A model generated the notes under the pieces. It saw only the letters and a program-made list of their open reading frames with translations. It was not told where the DNA came from and did not search any database. A stretch of 6,085 bases of DNA from Hyphomicrobiaceae bacterium UBA2767 (GTDB lineage Bacteria; Pseudomonadota; Alphaproteobacteria; Rhizobiales; Methyloligellaceae). Positions 1 through 5,540 of the stretch are shown in pieces. The position numbers were made by a program, and so were the translations under genes. The stretch spans positions 2,922-9,006 of the forward strand of contig DEIT01000020.1 of the NCBI GenBank assembly GCA_002352635.1, in the 5' to 3' direction. Position 1 is the first letter of the stretch. Every line of letters begins with the position of its first letter.

Positions 1-444
1 AAAGTGCGTGTGCCTCTTGAAATGTATGGGGCAGGCATCCCGGAGATCGTGAGTTGGACGCTCATGAAACACAGCCTCAAAGGCATAGGCTTGCTTCGCT
101 ACAAGGCCGGAGTGTTGCGTGACGAGACCGCCAGCGACTACGAATACACCGCGATCGTAGATCTCTGGAAAGGCAAGGTAGCGGCGGTCGAGCCGCACGC
201 CTGGGGTGACCGGAAATCACAATGGGATTGGAAAATGGCGTCTGTGGTTGTGACGGATCCGGATGGGGTTGCCAACGAAGTTACGCTGCGCAAGGCGCCG
301 ACGGAGAGTTACGGTCGAGGTGATCAGTTCTGGTCCAATGACAACTGGTGGTCACAAGGCAGACAGACGCGGCCGCAGCCCCGCCGCCGCCCACGGAGAC
401 GCCAACAGGGCGGCGATAATTTGTTCGACTGGCTGTTCCGCTAG
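1..444 (+). CDS. Unrecognised protein, 3' end only (5'-truncated by the window)
   Basis: The frame is open from the first base (AAA, then GTG at 4) to the TAG at 442-444, so the gene most likely begins before the window; a GTG start at 4 or an ATG start at 22 or 64 cannot be excluded. About 147 residues are visible. The first ~100 look globular, with mixed charged and aromatic residues, including IVDLWKGKVAAVEPHAWGD at about residues 51-69 and VVVTDPDG at about 81-88 (counted from the GTG at 4). They are followed by a low-complexity Arg/Pro/Gln-rich linker (about residues 119-136, with RRRPRRR) and a short hydrophobic aromatic C-terminus, NLFDWLFR. That layout resembles a flexible basic tail with a terminal docking peptide, but this is inference. 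I see no membrane segment, and I do not recognise the family. The gene is convergent with the NIT-domain gene, 24 bases away. The coding assignment rests on the long open frame, plausible composition and the lack of a better frame. Confidence 0.6.
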   Translation, partial: KVRVPLEMYGAGIPEIVSWTLMKHSLKGIGLLRYKAGVLRDETASDYEYTAIVDLWKGKVAAVEPHAWGDRKSQWDWKMASVVVTDPDGVANEVTLRKAPTESYGRGDQFWSNDNWWSQGRQTRPQPRRRPRRRQQGGDNLFDWLFR

Positions 445-480
445 GACCAGTGGCGACCACGCTTGGGACTAATCCTTTTT
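443..480 (+). terminator. Possible Rho-independent terminator between convergent genes
   Basis: Just after the stop of the first gene, GTGG-cga-CCAC forms a small stem-loop. It is extended by flanking CCA/TGG and AGGA/TCCT pairs with bulges, and a run of six T (475-480) follows. The core stem is only four pairs and the outer pairs are interrupted, so the call is weak. The T-run lies inside the last codons of the opposing gene. Confidence 0.3.
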
Positions 481-2130
481 TGCAGCTAAAGCGTTCTTGA
501 GCGATGTCAGGCGAATGGTGCTTTCCTGCCTGGTCCTCAGTCCGAAAATTTCTCCGAACACATAGGCTCCGAACAACAGCACAACATAGGCATTGAATTC
601 GAGCAGCTCTTCCCAAAACTGCCCGCTTCCCCAAAATCCCAGCACGCCGTCCTTTCGGGTGGCGTGCGTCATGACCTCTATCTGTTCGCCCGCCAGTAGT
701 AGTGGCAACCAGAACAGCAACGGCCACGCACTCCATTTCAGGCATGGGCGGACCATTGCTCTCAAATGCCTGCGCTGAGTTGCGACGTAAACTGCCAGTA
801 TGGCTAGGATGATCACGAACAGGACTCGGCGCCCGGGACCTGATGTAATTGCAATCAGCCATTCAGGTGCGCCATATACCCGAAAATCGACCTCCCTGAA
901 AAACAACAAAAAACATGCACAGGAGAAGATTATCGCGACAACCCGTGGCGCGTCCTTGCTGTTCGCAGCGTTGGCATAGAAGACAAAAAACGCGGCGGCC
1001 AATGCAAAGGCCTGAAGACTTTCGATCGGGCCGCTTTCCTTGACCAGCCAATCCGGCCCGATGGTGAACGCCCAGACAATGAGGGCGAGATTGCCAAAAA
1101 GCAGCAATGCAAGGAGGGTATGACGAAAGTAGACAGGTTGAAACCAGGCCACGGCAACAAGCGTTGCAAGGCTCGCAACCAGTGTCAAAGTGACAAAAAG
1201 GTAGGCGGAACGGGCGGCTGTGCGGCCGACCTTTGCAATGAAATCTCGCTGCTGGGACGCCGCAATTTGGTAGAGCCCCGCCAGTTTCTGACGAAACACC
1301 TTGAGCCATTTTGCTGGCGTATGTTTCCCACTGGCAATTGCTGTTTCTGAATGCTTGGCCAACTCGTTGCGCATGGTATCGGCAGCAAACTTGGCCTTTG
1401 ATTCGGACCAGACGTCGAACAGGGCGCGTTGCTCAGCGGTCGCCAGTGACCGGTAATCCGTCAGTAATGCCTTTTCATCCGCTGATGTTTTTCGCCAGGA
1501 TCTGCCTCGTTTCGATCCCGTATTCTGTCCCCCGAGAAAGACGGCACCATCCGCCATGCCCCGAGATGACAATTCGGTCGCCTTGACGATGCTTGAGTAC
1601 GCTTTGCGCGATTGATCGGATGCAACGTGATCAAGCGGCTGGGTTTCGAGGAGAAAAATAGACTTGGTGAGTTTCTCAATGATGCGCGTGTAGTAACCAA
1701 TCGCCTCTTCGGCACTCACGGCAGAATCGGAGATGCGGGTGCGCAAGCCGCCCAATCCGGCGAGAAGCGCATCTGCTTCCTTCAAAGCGGTGGTCAGTTC
1801 TGTTCCGTAGTCGTCGCTGTTGAACCGTCCGGCGGATTTCTGGAGCACCGCATAACGATGGTCGGTGGCGCGCGCCTCTTTCTTGAATTGTTTGGCAGGC
1901 CTCATACTCTCGTTCATAGAGAGATAACCGGCCGCTGCTGCGCGTTCATGCTGCAACTTATGAATAAGTGTGAGAGCGTTTCCAGAGAAAAAGCCCAACC
2001 GATATGCACTGGTTGACTGTGAGGCTATCGGATAAATCGATGCGATGCTCAAAGCGCACAGTCCCCATAGCATGGCGATGCATATACCGACGGCCGCAGG
2101 GACAGTTGCAAATTGCTTGAAGGCTCTCAT
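469..2130 (-). CDS. Membrane protein with NIT (nitrate/nitrite-sensing-like) domain and C-terminal seven-helix membrane domain
   Basis: The product is 553 residues from the start chosen here. A first membrane helix (about residues 9-35) is followed by a mostly helical region (about 40-300) carrying KLQHERAAAAGYLS at 58-71. This matches the signature of the NIT domain (PF08376-like), usually a periplasmic small-molecule sensing module of receptors and kinases. After a helix at about 308-330, six more hydrophobic segments follow (about 336-358, 370-388, 396-412, 435-451, 468-482, 513-530). Between or near them are acidic motifs: KESGPIE (364-370), FREVDF (411-416) and WEELLE (506-511). No HAMP, kinase, GGDEF, EAL or methyl-accepting domain is visible. 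The acidic pattern recalls small bacterial membrane proteins of unknown function, an impression from memory. An in-frame ATG at 2214 would add 28 residues but has no Shine-Dalgarno sequence and would place two perfect palindromes in the coding sequence; the ATG at 2130 has AGGG nine bases upstream and puts the first helix at the N-terminus. The ligand and output are unknown. Confidence 0.8.
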   Translation of the reverse strand: MRAFKQFATVPAAVGICIAMLWGLCALSIASIYPIASQSTSAYRLGFFSGNALTLIHKLQHERAAAAGYLSMNESMRPAKQFKKEARATDHRYAVLQKSAGRFNSDDYGTELTTALKEADALLAGLGGLRTRISDSAVSAEEAIGYYTRIIEKLTKSIFLLETQPLDHVASDQSRKAYSSIVKATELSSRGMADGAVFLGGQNTGSKRGRSWRKTSADEKALLTDYRSLATAEQRALFDVWSESKAKFAADTMRNELAKHSETAIASGKHTPAKWLKVFRQKLAGLYQIAASQQRDFIAKVGRTAARSAYLFVTLTLVASLATLVAVAWFQPVYFRHTLLALLLFGNLALIVWAFTIGPDWLVKESGPIESLQAFALAAAFFVFYANAANSKDAPRVVAIIFSCACFLLFFREVDFRVYGAPEWLIAITSGPGRRVLFVIILAILAVYVATQRRHLRAMVRPCLKWSAWPLLFWLPLLLAGEQIEVMTHATRKDGVLGFWGSGQFWEELLEFNAYVVLLFGAYVFGEIFGLRTRQESTIRLTSLKNALAAKKD

Positions 2131-2139
2131 GCACTTTGA

Positions 2140-2143
2140 CCCT
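2140..2143 (-). promoter_or_regulatory. Shine-Dalgarno supporting the 2130 start of the NIT-domain gene
   Basis: On the minus strand AGGG lies nine bases before the ATG at 2130-2128. The alternative in-frame ATG at 2214 has no purine-rich stretch at a suitable distance. The site is short, so it favours the inner start without proving it. Confidence 0.4.
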
Positions 2144-2173
2144 GGACGCCAAACTATTCGCAATTGATTGGTG

Positions 2174-2204
2174 CTGTCGGACAGTCGAGAATCTTGAAGA
2201 TTCT
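2174..2204. repeat. Two adjacent perfect palindromes upstream of the NIT-domain gene
   Basis: CTGTCGGACAG (2174-2184, arms of five around one base) and AGAATCTTGAAGATTCT (2188-2204, arms of eight around one base) are separated by three bases. Each is a perfect inverted repeat. The longer one contains GAATC and GATTC, both sites for the CcrM (GANTC) adenine methylase found in most Alphaproteobacteria. Both lie 44-74 bases upstream of the preferred start at 2130, the right place for operators of dimeric regulators. The one-base spacers make RNA hairpins unlikely. The operator role is inference. Confidence 0.5.
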
Positions 2205-2231
2205 GTGTGCCCATCGCTGCGTGCGATTAGG

Positions 2232-2237
2232 TTTATA
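2232..2237 (-). promoter_or_regulatory. Possible -10 element (TATAAA) for the NIT-domain gene
   Basis: TATAAA on the minus strand would place a transcription start near 2225, about 95 bases before the preferred start codon, so that the palindromes at 2174-2204 would fall in the 5' leader. The hexamer 17-18 bases upstream is a poor match to TTGACA, so the call rests on the -10 alone. Confidence 0.25.
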
Positions 2238-2291
2238 CATCCCGACGTTTGAACGCCACATCCTAGTAGTGAGCGGATAATTCTTGAGGGT

Positions 2292-2367
2292 TGGCTCCCC
2301 GGGCCGGACTCGAACCAGCGACCCAGCGGTTAACAGCCGCTTGCTCTACCAACTGAGCTACCGGGGA
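2292..2367 (-). tRNA. tRNA-Asn (anticodon GTT)
   Basis: The reverse complement folds as a standard 76-nt cloverleaf. The acceptor stem is TCCCCGG/CCGGGGA with discriminator G and an encoded CCA. The D arm contains AGCTCAGTTGGTAGAGC. The anticodon arm is GCGGC-TGTTAAC-CGC-like, with loop CTGTTAA and anticodon GTT (plus strand 2332-2334). The T arm contains GGTTCGAGTCC. The tRNA delivers asparagine to AAC/AAU codons. It is on the same strand as, and upstream of, the NIT-domain gene. No T-rich terminator is visible at its 3' end, so read-through toward that gene is possible. Confidence 0.97.
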
Positions 2368-2567
2368 ATGCGCGCACCTATCAGGCTCGCAAGCCGCACT
2401 CGCTATAGCAAATGCGTGCGCATCATTCCAGAGCAAGAAATACATGTTTTTCAGATGACGTTGCATGTGTGTCCATTGCGCGCGGCCGGCAGAAAACATA
2501 AATGCGGTTCAATCTGATTCTGAAGATTGATAACGTTGCGATCCGGTCCGCATCCCAAATTCAGCCC

Positions 2568-2837
2568 ATGTCCACGAAAATCAAACTTGGCAATCGCGTT
2601 TTTCACCTGCCGCGTTCGCGTCTTGTCCGCCTTGTTGTTGGGCTACTGCTGATTGTCGGCGGCCTGTTCGGATTTCTTCCGGTGCTTGGCTTCTGGATGA
2701 TTCCGCTGGGCTTGCTGATTCTGTCCGTCGATCTGGCAATTGTGCGCCGTTATCGCCGACGCTTTGAGGTGTGGTGGGGCCGGCGGCGCGAGAGCGGGAA
2801 TGACAATGGGGATAGGACTGTTGGAGATTCAAACTGA
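2568..2837 (+). CDS. Small two-helix inner membrane protein (PGPGW-like layout)
   Basis: The product is 89 residues with two closely spaced hydrophobic helices (about residues 20-37 and 40-57) joined by a tight Pro/Gly turn, GFLPVLGFWMIPLG (35-48). A strongly basic cytoplasmic segment follows (RRYRRRFEVWWGRRR, 60-74), then a polar tail. The helix-turn-helix plus basic Trp-rich stretch resembles the small PGPGW transmembrane family (PF09656), but the literal PGPGW motif is absent, so that link is tentative; very similar hypothetical proteins occur in rhizobia from memory. The frame is also open to an ATG at 2502. I prefer 2568 because the basic LGNR...LPRSR N-terminus next to the helix looks like the family start, while the extra 22 residues look non-conserved. 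Neither start has a strong Shine-Dalgarno. The gene ends six bases before the 3' end of the opposing tRNA-Cys. Its function is unknown. Confidence 0.8.
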   Translation: MSTKIKLGNRVFHLPRSRLVRLVVGLLLIVGGLFGFLPVLGFWMIPLGLLILSVDLAIVRRYRRRFEVWWGRRRESGNDNGDRTVGDSN

Positions 2838-2843
2838 GTGAAG

Positions 2844-2917
2844 TGGAGGCCACGCCCGGAATCGAACCGGGGTAAACGGATTTGCAGTCCGCTGCGTAAC
2901 CACTCCGCCACGTGGCC
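2844..2917 (-). tRNA. tRNA-Cys (anticodon GCA)
   Basis: The reverse complement is a 74-nt cloverleaf. The acceptor stem is GGCCACG/CGTGGCC with discriminator T and an encoded CCA. The D arm is GGCGGAGTGGTTACGC. The anticodon stem is GCGGA/TCCGT-like, with loop CTGCAAA and anticodon GCA (plus strand 2883-2885). The T arm is CCCGGTTCGATTCCGGG. A U73 discriminator with a GCA anticodon is the identity set recognised by cysteinyl-tRNA synthetase. It has its own promoter (2930-2958). Its 3' end is six bases from the stop codon of the convergent small membrane protein gene. Confidence 0.97.
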
Positions 2918-2929
2918 TTTTGTGCCGCC

Positions 2930-2958
2930 TATCAATCATCAGGAAAATCCGCAGTCAA
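2930..2958 (-). promoter_or_regulatory. Sigma70-type promoter of tRNA-Cys
   Basis: On the minus strand a -35 box TTGACT (2958-2953) and a -10 box TTGATA (2935-2930) are separated by exactly 17 bases. Twelve bases lie between the -10 box and the first tRNA base (2917), giving a predicted start near 2923 and a leader of about six bases, typical of a stable RNA gene. Confidence 0.7.
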
Positions 2959-3016
2959 GGCGTTGTGCGAAATACCGCAAACGTTGTGCAATGCTGTGTT
3001 CACTTTGCAGTGCTTC

Positions 3017-3022
3017 TTGACA
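3017..3022 (+). promoter_or_regulatory. Consensus -35 hexamer upstream of the methyltransferase gene
   Basis: CTTGACA is an exact -35 match, 47 bases before the start codon at 3069. No good -10 is seen at 16-18 bases; the DNA there reads AACTGAGAG. A promoter somewhere in 2930-3050 is expected, because the preceding gene on this strand ends at 2837 and tRNA-Cys lies between, but this hexamer is only a weak candidate. Confidence 0.25.
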
Positions 3023-3068
3023 AACCGCTTTAAATTTCCAACTGAGAGATGCGCGCGGGAGATGATGG

Positions 3069-3722
3069 ATGAGCGAATACGCAGCAGCACGCTTCAATAT
3101 GGTTGAATCCCAGATTCGACCGAATCAGGTAACCGATGCGCGCCTGTTGCGCGCACTGGCGGAAATTCCTCGAGAACGTTTCGTTCCGAGTTCCCTTAAA
3201 GCGCTTGCCTATATGGAAGAGGAAATAGAGATCGCGCCAGGGCGTCGGCTTCTTGCACCCATGCCGCTGGCGCGCCTCATTCAACTTGCCGAGGTTGAGC
3301 CTGACAATCTTGCGCTCGATGTCGGATGCGCAACTGGCTATTCGACAGCGCTCCTGACGCGGCTCGCGGAATCTGTCGTTGGACTTGACTGTGATGAGCG
3401 ACTAACCGAACAGGCCAGCCAGATTCTCACCGAGCTGGAGGCCGACAATGCGGGTATTGTAGCGGGGGAGTTGTCCGAGGGTTATGCGAGCGAAGGCCCG
3501 TTTGACGTAATTTTGCTGAACGGTTGTGTGCCGCTCGTACCGCAGGCTTTGCTTGATCAGCTCAAAGATGGCGGGAGGCTGGTTGCGGTAATCGCTGAGC
3601 ATGACTTCGGCCGAGCGTGCCTGTTCCGAAAAAGTGGCAGCCGCGTCAGTCAGCGCCCTGCATTCGACGCCGGCGGTCCGCTGCTTCCCGGTTTCGCTCG
3701 GGAAAAAACGTTCGTTTTCTGA
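3069..3722 (+). CDS. Protein-L-isoaspartate O-methyltransferase family protein (divergent)
   Basis: The product is 217 residues, close to the usual ~210 of bacterial Pcm. The family pattern is recognisable: an N-terminal helical region with MVESQIRPNQVTD (11-23) and ERFVP (36-40), SAM-binding motif I DVGCATGYSTALL (84-96), an acidic residue after strand 2 (D107 in GLDCDE) for the ribose, motif FDVILLNG (145-152) and DGGRLVAVI (167-175). Canonical Pcm repairs L-isoaspartyl residues in damaged proteins using S-adenosylmethionine. Here the usual LPIGxGQTISQP segment is replaced by IEIAPGRRLLAPM (53-65), so the TIS residues next to the substrate are gone, and the GDG after motif I is GEL. This is probably the alphaproteobacterial branch that is annotated as Pcm but whose activity may differ. 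The start is well supported by GGGAG (3057-3061) seven bases upstream. The gene lies 228 bases upstream of tolC on the same strand, a common pairing in Hyphomicrobiales. Confidence 0.88.
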   Translation: MSEYAAARFNMVESQIRPNQVTDARLLRALAEIPRERFVPSSLKALAYMEEEIEIAPGRRLLAPMPLARLIQLAEVEPDNLALDVGCATGYSTALLTRLAESVVGLDCDERLTEQASQILTELEADNAGIVAGELSEGYASEGPFDVILLNGCVPLVPQALLDQLKDGGRLVAVIAEHDFGRACLFRKSGSRVSQRPAFDAGGPLLPGFAREKTFVF

Positions 3723-3894
3723 AAATTTCTGATTTCCGCATATTTGTCGGCGGATTTGACAGGTGTTTTGTCGACATATCCACCGAAGTGTTGCGCGGAC
3801 TCCACACATAGCCAATCGTCTTGGCCAGCTATGGGGAAATTGCTTTCACTGGCGCGTTGGAGTGACTATTCTCATCGTTCAGAGGTGAACTGGG

Positions 3895-3913
3895 TCATTC
3901 GATCGCTCGATGA
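3895..3913. repeat. Short imperfect inverted repeat upstream of tolC
   Basis: TCATTCGA (3895-3902) and TCGATGA (3907-3913) are complementary with one bulged T around a four-base loop. The repeat lies 37 bases before the tolC start, where it could be an operator or a leader hairpin. No T-run follows, so it is not a terminator. It is short enough to arise by chance. Confidence 0.25.
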
Positions 3914-3950
3914 ACAAGAGTGACGGACGAACCAACGGGTCAAGGCAGTC

Positions 3951-5414
3951 ATGTGTTTTCAGATGGGTAAGGTTTGCGCGCATTTTGTGCGTGGTTCCGC
4001 TTCGTGTATTGGGGCGATGGTGTTTGCTGCGTTTGCAGCCGGGTTCACGCCCGTGCATGCCGAATCACTTGTCCGGGCGCTGGCTTCGGCCTATGTGGGG
4101 AATCCGACACTTAATGCTGAACGCGCGGCGCTGCGCGCGATCGATGAGGAGATTTCCCAGGCTCGCTCTAATTTCCGCCCATCACTCACCGGAGACCTGG
4201 ATACCGGTTACCGCAATACCAATCCCAAATCCAAGAACCGTGCCACGACCAGTGGCGGGTTCAATTCAGGCGGTACGCATCACCCCAAGAACCTTTCGCT
4301 CACCGTCAGCAAGTCGCTGTTCAGGGGCTTCCGCACGTTTAATGCCATCCGAGAGGCGGAAGCCACCATTCAATCCGGTCGGGCCACTTTGCGTAATGTG
4401 GAGCAAACGGTGCTTCTCGACGCAGTGACGGCTTACATGGACGTTTTTCGCGATCAGGCAATCGTTCGCCTGCGCGAAAGCAATGTCCGGGTTCTCTCGG
4501 AGCAGCAAAAGGCCACCACGGATCGCTTCGAGGTTGGCGAAGTCACCAAAACCGATGTGGCACAAGCGGAGGCCCGCCGAAGTGGTGCGGTGTCGGATCT
4601 CAACCTCGCTCAATCAAATCTGAAGACGAGCAGGGCGGCCTACCAGCGAGTGATCGGCCACCCGCCCAGCAATCTTGTCGAACCGCAATCGATCGAGTCG
4701 CTGTTGCCGCATGTTCTGCAAGTGGCCCTCAGCACGTCGGAAGCGGAAAATCCAAGCATTGTGGCGGCGATTTTTACAGAAGAAGCCTCGCGTTACGTGG
4801 TCAAGCAGATTATTGGTGAAATGCTTCCCGAACTGAGCGTGGAGGCAACGATCTCCGACTCATTCGAGCCATCCGTGTCCTTGGAAAAGCAAAGTGAGAG
4901 AAGGATTACCGGACGACTCAGGGTGCCGCTGTATTCAAAAGGTGAACCGTCATCCCGGGCGCGTCAGGCTCGGCAAACCAATGCCCAACGTAGGCGGGAA
5001 ATCGATGAGGCACGGCGGCAGGCCAAAGCCGATGTGATCGCTGCCTGGGGGCGGCTGATTGCCGCACGAGCGCAGATTGAATCTGATCAGGCGCAGGTTC
5101 GCGCCAACAAGATCGCGCTGAATGGTGTGAAAGAAGAGGAGAAGGTCGGGCAACGCACACTTCTCGATGTGCTCGACGCGGAACAGGAACTCTTGGACGC
5201 GCAGGTGGAGCTGGTCGGTACCCAACGCGATAGAGTAGTCGCCTCGTACACACTTCTGTCCGCTATTGGACGGATGGATGCACATTTTCTGCGTCTTCCG
5301 GTCGAGCATTACGATCCGATGGAGTACTACGACAAGATCAAGCACAAACTGTTCGGGACATACGCCGACCGGCGTGAGCGGGAGACTTATCGGCGCGAGC
5401 GGGGCGCGCGTTAA
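3951..5414 (+). CDS. tolC: TolC family outer membrane efflux/type I secretion protein
   Basis: The product is 487 residues, typical of TolC. It forms the trimeric outer membrane channel-tunnel used by type I secretion systems and RND/ABC efflux pumps. An N-terminal signal peptide (about 1-37) has a hydrophobic core around 20-33 and a likely cleavage after VHA (35-37). The mature part has the duplicated TolC repeat. The first half begins with SLVRALASAYVGNPTLNAER (39-58), then a strand region with SLTVSKSLFRGFRT (116-129), and DRFEVGEVTKTDVAQAEAR (191-209). The second half mirrors it with ITGRLRVPLYSKG (319-331) and EEEKVGQRTLLDVLDAEQE (395-413), the TLLDVLDAEQ motif being diagnostic. The C-terminus has YDPMEYYDKIKHKLFG (454-469), as in rhizobial homologues, and then a very charged Arg/Glu tail. 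AAGG five bases before the ATG at 3951 decides the start; the next ATG, at 3963, has none. Partners are encoded elsewhere. Confidence 0.95.
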   Translation: MCFQMGKVCAHFVRGSASCIGAMVFAAFAAGFTPVHAESLVRALASAYVGNPTLNAERAALRAIDEEISQARSNFRPSLTGDLDTGYRNTNPKSKNRATTSGGFNSGGTHHPKNLSLTVSKSLFRGFRTFNAIREAEATIQSGRATLRNVEQTVLLDAVTAYMDVFRDQAIVRLRESNVRVLSEQQKATTDRFEVGEVTKTDVAQAEARRSGAVSDLNLAQSNLKTSRAAYQRVIGHPPSNLVEPQSIESLLPHVLQVALSTSEAENPSIVAAIFTEEASRYVVKQIIGEMLPELSVEATISDSFEPSVSLEKQSERRITGRLRVPLYSKGEPSSRARQARQTNAQRRREIDEARRQAKADVIAAWGRLIAARAQIESDQAQVRANKIALNGVKEEEKVGQRTLLDVLDAEQELLDAQVELVGTQRDRVVASYTLLSAIGRMDAHFLRLPVEHYDPMEYYDKIKHKLFGTYADRRERETYRRERGAR

Positions 5415-5453
5415 CCACAAGTTTTCCGGGACGCTGGCATAGGCGCGCATGAC

Positions 5454-5481
5454 TTGCAGTTTGGCAGTGTGTTAATGTATT
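5454..5481 (+). promoter_or_regulatory. Possible promoter of popZ
   Basis: TTGCAG (5454-5459) and TGTATT (5476-5481) are spaced by 16 bases in the 126-base gap between tolC and popZ, and would start transcription near 5488 with a leader of about 50 bases. Both boxes match consensus only partly. No convincing terminator for tolC is seen in the gap, so read-through from tolC is also possible. Confidence 0.25.
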
Positions 5482-5527
5482 CACGAGGAAAGCCATCAGC
5501 GGGGATGATGGTTGTAAAATGCGGCAT

Positions 5528-5532
5528 AGGGA
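5528..5532 (+). promoter_or_regulatory. Shine-Dalgarno that fixes the popZ start
   Basis: AGGGA lies eight bases before the ATG at 5541. The popZ frame stays open upstream with in-frame ATGs at 5475, 5505 and 5508, none of which has a well-placed purine-rich site. This element, together with the family N-terminus, selects 5541. Confidence 0.6.
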
Positions 5533-5540
5533 ATTCCAAA

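Noticed and set aside
281..862. 193-codon minus-strand open frame across the convergent gene ends
   Set aside because: It overlaps both the first gene and the C-terminal membrane domain of the NIT gene in another frame, with low-quality composition and no recognisable motif.
2131..2214. 28-codon N-terminal extension of the NIT-domain protein (ATG at 2214)
   Set aside because: There is no Shine-Dalgarno at 2214, two perfect palindromes would fall in the coding sequence, and the first membrane helix fits better near the N-terminus from 2130. It is not excluded.
2292..2367. tRNA-Asn as an integration site for a mobile element carrying the NIT gene
   Set aside because: No second copy of the tRNA 3' end and no integrase or other mobile gene is visible in the window.
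2368..2440. Promoter for tRNA-Asn on the minus strand
   Set aside because: CTATAG and TGATAG resemble -10 boxes, but neither has a credible -35 at 16-18 bases, so no specific promoter is called.
3723..3950. Promoter or terminator in the gap between the methyltransferase gene and tolC
   Set aside because: TTGACA at 3756-3761 has only TATCCA 15 bases on, and TATTCT at 3867 has no proper -35. The ATATTTGTCG/CGACATAT pairing has a loop of about 20 bases and no T-run. None is convincing.
3910..4428. 172-codon open frame overlapping the 5' part of tolC on the same strand
   Set aside because: It is in a different frame from the clear TolC protein, has no Shine-Dalgarno, and its Arg/Pro-rich translation shows no family features. 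It is a shadow of tolC.
5475..5540. In-frame upstream extension of popZ from ATG 5475, 5505 or 5508
   Set aside because: These starts lack a well-placed Shine-Dalgarno, and PopZ proteins normally begin about ten residues before the MDEILASIRKII helix, as the 5541 start does.
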